From contig CAYVQU010000079.1 of NCBI GenBank assembly GCA_964453155.1, positions 1 to 23,049 on the forward strand: 23,049 nt of DNA. The letters are read 5' to 3'. A program made the position numbers and the translations under genes. Position 1 is the stretch's first letter; each line of letters begins with the position of its first letter. Positions 14,275 to 20,528 of the stretch are shown in pieces. This DNA comes from CAYVQU01 sp964453155 (GTDB lineage Bacteria; Chloroflexota; Anaerolineae; Anaerolineales; UBA11858). The notes under the pieces were generated by a model. It was not told where the DNA came from, searched no databases, and saw only the letters and a program-made list of their open reading frames with translations.

Positions 14275-15279
14275 CTATTTCAAACTCTTGATAAATTCGA
14301 TCAAATCCTTAATTTGGGCTTCGCTCATGTTCTGGCCAGTCGGCGGCATCACGATACTTTCGTAACCGGCAGTAATCTGAGCCTGCGGCTCCAGAATAGA
14401 GCGGATCAGGAATTCATCATCCACCGTGACCGTGGTGCCATCGGACAAGGTTTCTTCTGATCCATATAAGCCGAACCAGGTTGGCCCCGCTTTTTTCTCG
14501 CCGTCGATCGAGTGACAGGCCAGGCAGCCAAATTGGGTGTACCAGATTTCGCCGCGTTCGACCGGATCTGCAGAGATACTGGCGAGTTGCTGCTCGACCC
14601 AGGCTTCGTAGCCATCTTGCGAGACAACTTTGACCGGCGCATTCATGTAGGCGTGTTCCAGGCCGCAGAGTTCGGCACAGCGGACAGTATAGCTGCCCAA
14701 TTCGGTCGGAGTGACCCGTAGTTCGCGTTCCATCCCTTTGCCGGGCAGGGCATCCTGTTTGACCCGGAATTCTGGCACCCAAAACGAGTGGATGACATCA
14801 TTGGATGACAAGTTTAATAAAGCCTGTTTGTCGACCGGCAAAACCAACTCGGTCGAAGAAAAACCCTCTTCGTAATCAAATCGCCAGGACCATTGTTGGC
14901 CAATGACATCGATTTCGATGGCCTGCGGGTCAGCCCGACGGGTTTCCGCCAAGGCGGTGGAACCGATGAAGGCAAAGTACAGCACAATGGCCAACGGGAC
15001 CAGAGTCCAAACAACTTCTAAACCAGTGTGACCTTCAAAATGATCCCCATCCCCTTCTTCGCCCGGTTTGCGACGGAAGACAATGATGCTGTAAAGCATA
15101 AAACCAACGATTAGGGCGAATAAAAATGAGATTACCCAGATTTCCAGGTTGAATAACCGGTCGATGGGTTCGCCTTGCAGACTAGCTAAGTCGGGCATCA
15201 ATCCCAGCGCTTGCAGGCTGAACCCAACGATCAAAGTCAATGCTGCGACCAGGATGGCCACGCGAATAAAATGCTTCAT
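14275..15279 (-). CDS. ctaC: Cytochrome c oxidase subunit II with C-terminal cytochrome c domain (caa3 type)
   Basis: A 334-residue electron-entry subunit. Hydrophobic segments lie at about 5-27, 46-68 and 88-108, followed by the outer CuA domain and a fused monoheme cytochrome c. CuA ligands are complete: H164 (IHSFWVPEF), C201, E203, C205, H209 and M212 in CAELCGLEHAYM. The heme site is C252-L-A-C255-H256 with M311 (IVMPP) as the likely second axial ligand. The fused cytochrome makes the complex a caa3 oxidase able to take electrons from small carriers directly. The ATG at 15279 overlaps the upstream pseudo-receiver stop (ATGA), and the GAGGAG serving it lies inside that gene, so the two are translationally coupled. 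Confidence 0.96.
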   Translation of the reverse strand: MKHFIRVAILVAALTLIVGFSLQALGLMPDLASLQGEPIDRLFNLEIWVISFLFALIVGFMLYSIIVFRRKPGEEGDGDHFEGHTGLEVVWTLVPLAIVLYFAFIGSTALAETRRADPQAIEIDVIGQQWSWRFDYEEGFSSTELVLPVDKQALLNLSSNDVIHSFWVPEFRVKQDALPGKGMERELRVTPTELGSYTVRCAELCGLEHAYMNAPVKVVSQDGYEAWVEQQLASISADPVERGEIWYTQFGCLACHSIDGEKKAGPTWFGLYGSEETLSDGTTVTVDDEFLIRSILEPQAQITAGYESIVMPPTGQNMSEAQIKDLIEFIKSLK

Positions 15280-15674
15280 GTTTTTTCTCCTCGCTCAGTT
15301 TGGACTGCAGTCGAGTCAATTGGTAACCAATCTTCAATTTTGGAGGCTGCCAGGGTCCGGCGATCATAAACAATGGCCTCAGACCCGGCCGAACCTTCCT
15401 TCAGTGATAATAAAACCAGGCGGATTTCGCGCGTGCTTTTGATGAATTGTTGCAGCACTTCATCGCGATTAAGATGCACATCATCGTAATCCACGATGAC
15501 CAGATCGGGTTGGTGGCTGGTGAGTGCTGTGATGGTTTCTGTTACGTTGGAAACAATACCCACGATTTTTAGCTTCTTCCCCCAATGGTGCTCCAAGAGA
15601 CTCTTAAGTCCTTCCCCAAATAAGGGGTGGCTGGAAGCAATTAAAACCTGGTGAATCGTGGTATCGGCAGACAT
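15276..15674 (-). CDS. Degenerate (pseudo-)receiver domain protein coupled to ctaC
   Basis: A 132-residue stand-alone protein with a CheY-like receiver fold: VLIASSHPLFGEGLKSLL aligns with VVVDDHALFRAGLISLL of the neighbouring response regulator. The acidic pair of the phosphorylation pocket (D12, D13 in that protein) is S14, S15 here. The phospho-acceptor position is kept as D62 (LVIVDYDDV) and the switch Thr as S90, but the conserved Lys is D104. It should bind Mg2+ poorly and probably does not work as a normal phospho-switch. No DNA-binding domain follows. It begins the oxidase operon directly after the kinase/regulator pair, behind its own candidate promoter, and overlaps ctaC by ATGA. 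Role unknown; a partner-binding or phosphate-independent regulator is an inference. Confidence 0.75.
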   Translation of the reverse strand: MSADTTIHQVLIASSHPLFGEGLKSLLEHHWGKKLKIVGIVSNVTETITALTSHQPDLVIVDYDDVHLNRDEVLQQFIKSTREIRLVLLSLKEGSAGSEAIVYDRRTLAASKIEDWLPIDSTAVQTERGEKT

Positions 15675-15681
15675 CCCCCAA

Positions 15682-15710
15682 TTTATATCAAATTAGACCA
15701 AAATTATCAT
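15682..15710 (-). promoter_or_regulatory. Candidate promoter of the oxidase operon (leaderless)
   Basis: On the - strand TATAAA (15687-15682) lies seven bases before the ATG of the pseudo-receiver gene. A weak -35, ATGATA (15710-15705), lies 17 bases upstream of it. No Shine-Dalgarno site separates the box from the ATG, so the transcript would be leaderless. The weak -35 fits an activator-dependent promoter. Confidence 0.4.
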
Positions 15711-15730
15711 CATTCCTTTGGAGAAGTAGC

Positions 15731-15761
15731 GGGTGATTTATTGATCACCCAAATGGGTGAT
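15731..15761. promoter_or_regulatory. Candidate operator: three GGGTGAT half-sites
   Basis: On the - strand the order is ATCACCC, four bases, GGGTGAT, six bases, ATCACCC. The first two form the perfect palindrome ATCACCCATTTGGGTGAT outer arms at 15744-15761. The array lies about 57-87 bases before the predicted start of the oxidase operon and 22 bases after the response-regulator gene, the usual place for a class I activator site. Confidence 0.45.
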
Positions 15762-15782
15762 TTCGGGTGTGACAATTCGGCC

Positions 15783-16424
15783 TCAAATAAGCTTGGCTTT
15801 AATCGCCACCCGAACGGCCTCTGCCCGGGTAGATACCCCCACTTTTTCCATCACCTTGCGGACATGAGTCTTTACAGTGTTTTCGGAAATATGTAAATCG
15901 GTTGCAATCTGCGGGTTCGTTTTCCCCTGAGCCAACTCTTGCAAAACTTCCATTTCACGATTTGTGAGGGAAAAATCGTTGGCTGTCTCTTTTGGCCCTT
16001 CCCGCACGACTTTCATTACCTGGGCGGTGACCTCTGGCGCCAAAATGGATTTCCCCGTCAGTGCCATTTTGATGTTTTTGTGCAGTTCCTCAGGCTCTGA
16101 ATTTTTTAAGAGATAACCATCCGCACCGGCTTTGATGGCCCCAATTAAATCTTCTTGGCGTTTTGAAATCGTGAGCATTAAAATTCGTGCGGTGGAAATT
16201 TTCCGGATTTCAGTGACGGTTGTGACCCCATCCATAATGGGCATATTTACATCCAGCAGGATAACTTCAGGATTGGTCTCAGCAATCACCTGTAACCCCT
16301 CCCGGCCGTTCCCAGCTTCGCCAACAACTTCTAATTCGGGATTTTGATTTAACAAACTAATTAATCCGGCCCGAAATAGGGCATGATCATCTACGACAAC
16401 AATACGGATTGATTTCAAATTCAT
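15783..16424 (-). CDS. NarL/FixJ-family response regulator
   Basis: A 213-residue two-component response regulator. The receiver domain (about 5-120) has a complete pocket: D12/D13, phospho-acceptor D58 (ILLDVNMP), T85 and K107. A LuxR-type helix-turn-helix follows (about 150-210: LTNREMEVLQELAQGKTNPQIATDLHISENTVKTHVRKVMEKVGV). Its ATG overlaps the stop of the histidine kinase gene by ATGA, so the two form a cognate pair. The next gene downstream is the pseudo-receiver plus oxidase operon, with a candidate operator in between. This suggests, but does not prove, that the oxidase genes are its target. Confidence 0.95.
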   Translation of the reverse strand: MNLKSIRIVVVDDHALFRAGLISLLNQNPELEVVGEAGNGREGLQVIAETNPEVILLDVNMPIMDGVTTVTEIRKISTARILMLTISKRQEDLIGAIKAGADGYLLKNSEPEELHKNIKMALTGKSILAPEVTAQVMKVVREGPKETANDFSLTNREMEVLQELAQGKTNPQIATDLHISENTVKTHVRKVMEKVGVSTRAEAVRVAIKAKLI

Positions 16425-17665
16425 AAAACAGCTTCCCGAGGAATTTCAATTTGAACCCGGGTTCCTTCTCCTGGTTTACTGGTAATTTCGAGGTTGGAAT
16501 GGATTAATTCAGCCCGTTCACGCATACCCTGTAGCCCATGCCGTGAATTTTGCGCGGCAGCTTCAACTTCGAAACCCACCCCATCATCTTGGAGAGTGAT
16601 GATCGCGTGGGTTGGGGATTGGTAATAGGCGATCAATACATTTTTACCCTGGGCATGTTTACGGATATTAGAAAGGGCTTCTTGAACGATGCGGGTGAGT
16701 TGATTTTTGGTCTCAAGGTGAAAATCTAAATCCGCAGGGAAATCACCAATCTCGGTTGTAATATCGAAACTTTCCTGGAAATTGTTGGTCGTCTCCAGCA
16801 GCCAGGGGGTGAAAGTATCCGATAACGACGTGTTTCGAAGATCATCGATGGCCTCACGGGCTTCGACAAAAGCTTCAGCAATCGCCTGATGACTGATTTG
16901 AATGGCGCGCACTAATTTGTCTTCATCTCCAGCCTGCAGCATGCCCTCCATTTGGGAGAGTTCCAACTTGACATACCCTAAGATTTGGGCCAGCCCATCA
17001 TGAATTTCACGCCCCAATCGCATTCGTTCGGCCGTAATGGCAGCTTGTTCAATTTCCGTTTTGATCTCGGTGTTGAGCGCATGATTGGTGGACTGATCTT
17101 GACCTTGGCGATATTTGCGTTGTAAGCGGAGATTCCCTAAAGCCAGGGTGGTATTATCTGCCAGGGTTTGGAGAAAGGTTTTGGTACAGGAATCAATCAG
17201 CGAATCCGTAGGAAGATAGAGGTTGAGAATCCCTAACTTGGTGCCATTCTGGGTGAGCCGCACGCAATAAATTTTGTGGGTGTTGGAGATAGGGTTGCTA
17301 AAGAGGGGACAAGTATCTGATATTAATTGTTGCTTCAAACACACCCGGCATTGGGTCCGAATGGGAGGGGCATCGAGCACTTTCTCCCAAGCCGCGATAT
17401 CAGGTTCCTGCGCTACAATTCCCTTGCTGATCAAAGTCAGCGGTCTGCCATCATCGTCCATTGGGATGAACGAAGCACCCAAGGCCCGAGTAAGCTTCAA
17501 TGCCGCCTGCATAAATGCTGAAATCACAGCCGCTTCAGTTTGAGCGGATAAAAATTGGGTGTTAAGTTCAGCAATCGTCTCAAGACGTTGATTTAAAACC
17601 TCAGATGAGGCTTGATCGGCTGGATTTGACGTCATAATATCTGCGGATGGGGTCTGGTTTGCCAC
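16421..17665 (-). CDS. GAF-domain NarX/DesK-type (HisKA_3) sensor histidine kinase with four clustered cysteines
   Basis: A 414-residue soluble histidine kinase without membrane segments. A GAF-like sensor domain (about 28-180) is followed by a helical linker and the HisKA_3 domain with H222 in GREIHDGLAQILG. The ATPase domain has the N box near N333, DDGVGF (360-365) and HGLQGMRERA (376-385). The GAF part carries C106-x2-C109-x9-C119-x14-C134, a pattern that could hold an Fe-S cluster or a redox disulfide, as in the NreB/AirS type of cytosolic oxygen sensors (their spacing differs). The predicted start is GTG at 17665; an ATG ten codons later (17635) is possible. It overlaps the response regulator gene by ATGA. 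Confidence 0.93.
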   Translation of the reverse strand: MANQTPSADIMTSNPADQASSEVLNQRLETIAELNTQFLSAQTEAAVISAFMQAALKLTRALGASFIPMDDDGRPLTLISKGIVAQEPDIAAWEKVLDAPPIRTQCRVCLKQQLISDTCPLFSNPISNTHKIYCVRLTQNGTKLGILNLYLPTDSLIDSCTKTFLQTLADNTTLALGNLRLQRKYRQGQDQSTNHALNTEIKTEIEQAAITAERMRLGREIHDGLAQILGYVKLELSQMEGMLQAGDEDKLVRAIQISHQAIAEAFVEAREAIDDLRNTSLSDTFTPWLLETTNNFQESFDITTEIGDFPADLDFHLETKNQLTRIVQEALSNIRKHAQGKNVLIAYYQSPTHAIITLQDDGVGFEVEAAAQNSRHGLQGMRERAELIHSNLEITSKPGEGTRVQIEIPREAVL

Positions 17666-17774
17666 CCCGATATTTTACCTGACTTTGGAGAAGGGTGAAG
17701 GGTAGTGCGTTGCGATTCGAGTCATTTAATCTGTGAGCAGTTGATCGATGTCATTTTTTCCTCTCAACTGAGAG

Positions 17775-19118
17775 CTAGTGCTGAATCCGGTCTCTTGACC
17801 GGATAGCTGCAAAAGCAGCGCGGCTGCGGACCCATAACCAGATGGTTTGAATGATCATTCCGGTGGCAAATGCCACAATACCGACATACAAGCCGATTAT
17901 CTGGTTCCACCAGACGCCTAGGACTAAGATAATGGAGATTGCCACAATAAAAACGATCACCGATTCAGTAATGCCGCCCGTTTTCTTGCTGTGTAAAATC
18001 GTACCCTGATACCAACTCTGGAGGGTGTTAAGGGCGGGCATTAAGATTGCCAACCATAGGCCCGTTTTGGCTAATGGTACTAAGCTGGGCGGTAAAGCAG
18101 AAATCTTTTGAAACCACAAAATGGATATCGGGGTTCCGCTGACGATTAAGATGATGCCGGTTGAAACCAGCACCAGGATCATTGTGAATTTCCGCAGGTT
18201 CAGGTATGAATTTGGTTTATCTATCAGGCTGACAACGACCTCGTTGAAAGCGATCCCCATCCCGCGCAGTAGAAAAATAAAGCCGCTGACGACGGGCCAA
18301 ACCGCCTGGGAGTCCAGGTTTTGGGGCATCCGCCACATGGCCGCACTCCCTACCGGCTGGACGATTAAGGTCAACAAGGATGTCAGTGCCAGCGGGATGT
18401 AGAATTTGTAGAATTCCCGCCAGGTCAGAGGCGGGTCTACTGGGGGCGCAAATTTCAATTCGGTGCGGACGACGGGGCGGATCCGGAAACCCACGTAAAT
18501 GGCCTCCAGCGTAACTCCCACTGCGACCGCGGTTGTGGCCACAATAATCCCCTGAATCGTCCCCATCCAATAACCGATAAACAGAATGGTGACGTTGCCA
18601 GCTAATCGGATAAATGTTCCTACACTGACGGCCCGGGCGTGTCCAAATCGGATCAACATACCCTGGTTGAAGCGGCGATAGGCGATCGCCCAGGTCCAGG
18701 GTAGCATGATCATCAAACCGACCCGGGCTGGCTCCACAATTTCGGGTTCGGCACCAATTACCCCCGAAACAAGGGGGTAGTAGAGGGGCGTGAAAGCGAT
18801 CAAAATGTGGCTGAGGGTTAAAATCCCACTGGTCCACATCATGAAGCGCCACAACTTTCGATATGAAGTGTAGTCTTTGCTGAGGGCTGTTGAAGCGGCC
18901 AATAACATGATTATGGGGGACTCGATGATCAGGGCGAGCGGAAAAACAACCCCACCGTAGGCCGCCATATGAATTTTGGGATCGGCCAGCCGGTTGACAA
19001 TGGCACTTAGGGCGGGAAGTTCGAGCCCCATCAACATCCAGCTGGCTGCCAGCGGCCACCAGGTTTTAAAGATTTGGCTAAGACTCAAATTCCCGTTTTG
19101 AGGGTGGGCCGTGCTCAT
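17775..19118 (-). CDS. MATE/MOP-superfamily-like (ANK-like) membrane transporter
   Basis: A 447-residue protein with about 12 hydrophobic segments. The overall pattern, with an opening FKTWWPLAASWMLMGLELPALSAIVNRL and the mid-protein repeat REFYKFYIPLALTSLLTLIVQPVGSAAM, shows the two-fold internal repeat of MATE/MOP flippases. It resembles ANK-like carriers as much as drug-exporting MATE proteins. No close family signature allows a substrate call. Its ATG overlaps the stop of the upstream MFS gene by ATGA, so both are made together from the promoter at 20362-20390. It may export toxic or metabolic compounds together with that MFS protein. Confident as a polytopic transporter; less so on the exact family. 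Confidence 0.75.
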   Translation of the reverse strand: MSTAHPQNGNLSLSQIFKTWWPLAASWMLMGLELPALSAIVNRLADPKIHMAAYGGVVFPLALIIESPIIMLLAASTALSKDYTSYRKLWRFMMWTSGILTLSHILIAFTPLYYPLVSGVIGAEPEIVEPARVGLMIMLPWTWAIAYRRFNQGMLIRFGHARAVSVGTFIRLAGNVTILFIGYWMGTIQGIIVATTAVAVGVTLEAIYVGFRIRPVVRTELKFAPPVDPPLTWREFYKFYIPLALTSLLTLIVQPVGSAAMWRMPQNLDSQAVWPVVSGFIFLLRGMGIAFNEVVVSLIDKPNSYLNLRKFTMILVLVSTGIILIVSGTPISILWFQKISALPPSLVPLAKTGLWLAILMPALNTLQSWYQGTILHSKKTGGITESVIVFIVAISIILVLGVWWNQIIGLYVGIVAFATGMIIQTIWLWVRSRAAFAAIRSRDRIQH

Positions 19119-20293
19119 ATAGTTTCTTCAGCTTGGGGAATAAAGAAGATAAAAGGGATCGCAACGATAGAGAGGGTTACCCCGAGGTAATAAGCCATCC
19201 GAAGGCCGAAGGCATCTCCCGTCATTCCCATCAATACTAAGACGAGTGAACGGAGTAAAAATGAAATGGTCAGGTACGTACCATTGCCGATGGCCCGATT
19301 GTCGGGAAAATGATCCTGAATAATTGCCAGAAAGATGGGGCCGGTAGAGAGTGCGGAGAAACCAATTGCCAGCAGCAACGGGATAATCAGCCAACCGGGT
19401 TGTACATTCAAAAAAACGATTGTTAACAAGGATGAGATTCCCATCCCAAACATCAATACCGGTCGGCGGCCTAACCGATCGGAGATAGTGCCGCTTAACA
19501 ACGCGCCTCCAACTCCCGCAAACTCCAGGATGGAGAGTGAGGCTCCAGCCAGGGCCAAACTGTTTCCTTCAGAAGTTAGGAAGGTGGGTAAGTAAGTGGT
19601 GATGCTCACCGCCAGGAAATTCCGCAGGAAGGCGACGACCAGCAAGGGTAGAAACAGCGGTTTTAATTTGGGGATAATGGCTTGAAATCCAGTGGCTTTG
19701 GTTGTTCGCCCCGGAATTTCTTTTAGCCGCCAAAATAGAATGAGAGTCGCGGCCCAACCCAATACCAACACCCTGAACATCCCATCCAGGCCCCACATCG
19801 ATACGGCCCAAACTGCCAAAATTGGCCCCGCAGTTCGCCCAAGTTCACCGCCAGCCATAAACCAACTCATCCCTTTGCCAATCCGGTAGCCTGCCATCCG
19901 CCCGATCATCGCTGGCGCGGGGGCATGGAAGGCGGAAACACTGATCCCGGTCAAAAATAAAATAAGGGCGACCGACCAAAAATTTGGTGCAATTCCTAAG
20001 AGAGAAATTAAGGTTGCAGTGGTCGCAGGTGCCAGGATTACGAAATAGCGCACACTAATTCGATCTGCTAAATATCCGATGAAAAGATTAAGAATGGACG
20101 GAATTTGCAAAAACGCGGTCAGTGATCCGGCCATCGTCAGGGTCAATGATAGTTTCTCGATGATCAGTGGCAGCAGCGGGGCCACAAAGGCCGTATAAGT
20201 ATCGTGCACAAAGTGCCCGCCGACGATTGTGAGGACCTGCCCGGTCTGAAAATTTTCGGGAGATGTTTGCGTATTGTTGGAATTAGTGGTCAT
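19115..20293 (-). CDS. MFS exporter, fosmidomycin-resistance (Fsr)-like
   Basis: A 392-residue major facilitator with about 12 hydrophobic segments. The first helix motif HFVHDTYTAFVAPLLPLIIEK (27-47) is typical of the Fsr-like branch. Signature loops are GYLADRISVR (73-82) and GTISDRLGRR in the second half. Fsr-type proteins expel small drugs by proton antiport. The frame is open five codons further to a TTG at 20308, but the ATG at 20293 is preferred. It overlaps the MATE-like gene by four bases. A 24-bp palindrome at the predicted transcription start suggests repression by a MarR-type regulator and induction by the exported compound. No such regulator gene is in the window. Confidence 0.85.
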   Translation of the reverse strand: MTTNSNNTQTSPENFQTGQVLTIVGGHFVHDTYTAFVAPLLPLIIEKLSLTLTMAGSLTAFLQIPSILNLFIGYLADRISVRYFVILAPATTATLISLLGIAPNFWSVALILFLTGISVSAFHAPAPAMIGRMAGYRIGKGMSWFMAGGELGRTAGPILAVWAVSMWGLDGMFRVLVLGWAATLILFWRLKEIPGRTTKATGFQAIIPKLKPLFLPLLVVAFLRNFLAVSITTYLPTFLTSEGNSLALAGASLSILEFAGVGGALLSGTISDRLGRRPVLMFGMGISSLLTIVFLNVQPGWLIIPLLLAIGFSALSTGPIFLAIIQDHFPDNRAIGNGTYLTISFLLRSLVLVLMGMTGDAFGLRMAYYLGVTLSIVAIPFIFFIPQAEETI

Positions 20294-20333
20294 ATTTTCT
20301 CTTTTCAATCGAACTTCCTCGTTAAAATAATAG

Positions 20334-20357
20334 CGAATTAGATAATTATCTAATTCG
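20334..20357. promoter_or_regulatory. 24-bp perfect palindrome, MarR-type operator candidate
   Basis: The half-site is CGAATTAGATAA and the second half is its exact complement. The A/T-rich core TTAGATAATTATCTAA is like operators bound by MarR-family repressors. It begins five bases downstream of the candidate -10 of the MFS exporter gene and covers the expected transcription start, so a bound repressor would block transcription. Confidence 0.6.
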
Positions 20358-20361
20358 TCAT

Positions 20362-20390
20362 AATATACCGCGTCTTTTGAATATCTTCAA
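20362..20390 (-). promoter_or_regulatory. Candidate promoter of the MFS/MATE-like operon
   Basis: On the - strand TTGAAG (20390-20385) is followed after 17 bases by TATATT (20367-20362). It matches the sigma-70 consensus in four and five of six positions. The start of transcription would fall inside the palindrome at 20334-20357, leaving a leader of about 60 bases. Confidence 0.5.
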
Positions 20391-20411
20391 TAACAAAATG
20401 TCCAAATCTCA

Positions 20412-20440
20412 TTGACACCTCAGAGTAAATCGCAGATACT
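20412..20440 (+). promoter_or_regulatory. Candidate promoter of the ABC permease gene
   Basis: A perfect TTGACA (20412-20417) is followed after 17 bases by GATACT (20435-20440), four of six matches to the -10 consensus. The leader to the ATG at 20529 would be about 80 bases, A/T-rich and without an obvious structure. It diverges from the MFS promoter, whose -35 begins 22 bases away. Confidence 0.5.
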
Positions 20441-20528
20441 AGCGCAAGACAAATTTTGGTGTTGAAAAGTTAATTTTTTTAAAGTTCGTACATCACCCTT
20501 ACTTACAGATAGGTCAAGTAAATCGATT

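Noticed and set aside
18217..19059. 280-codon open frame in another frame of the MATE-like gene, same strand
   Set aside because: Low-complexity, Pro/Arg/His/Gln-rich translation without hydrophobic helices; the MATE-like frame has consistent membrane segments and ATGA overlap with its neighbour.
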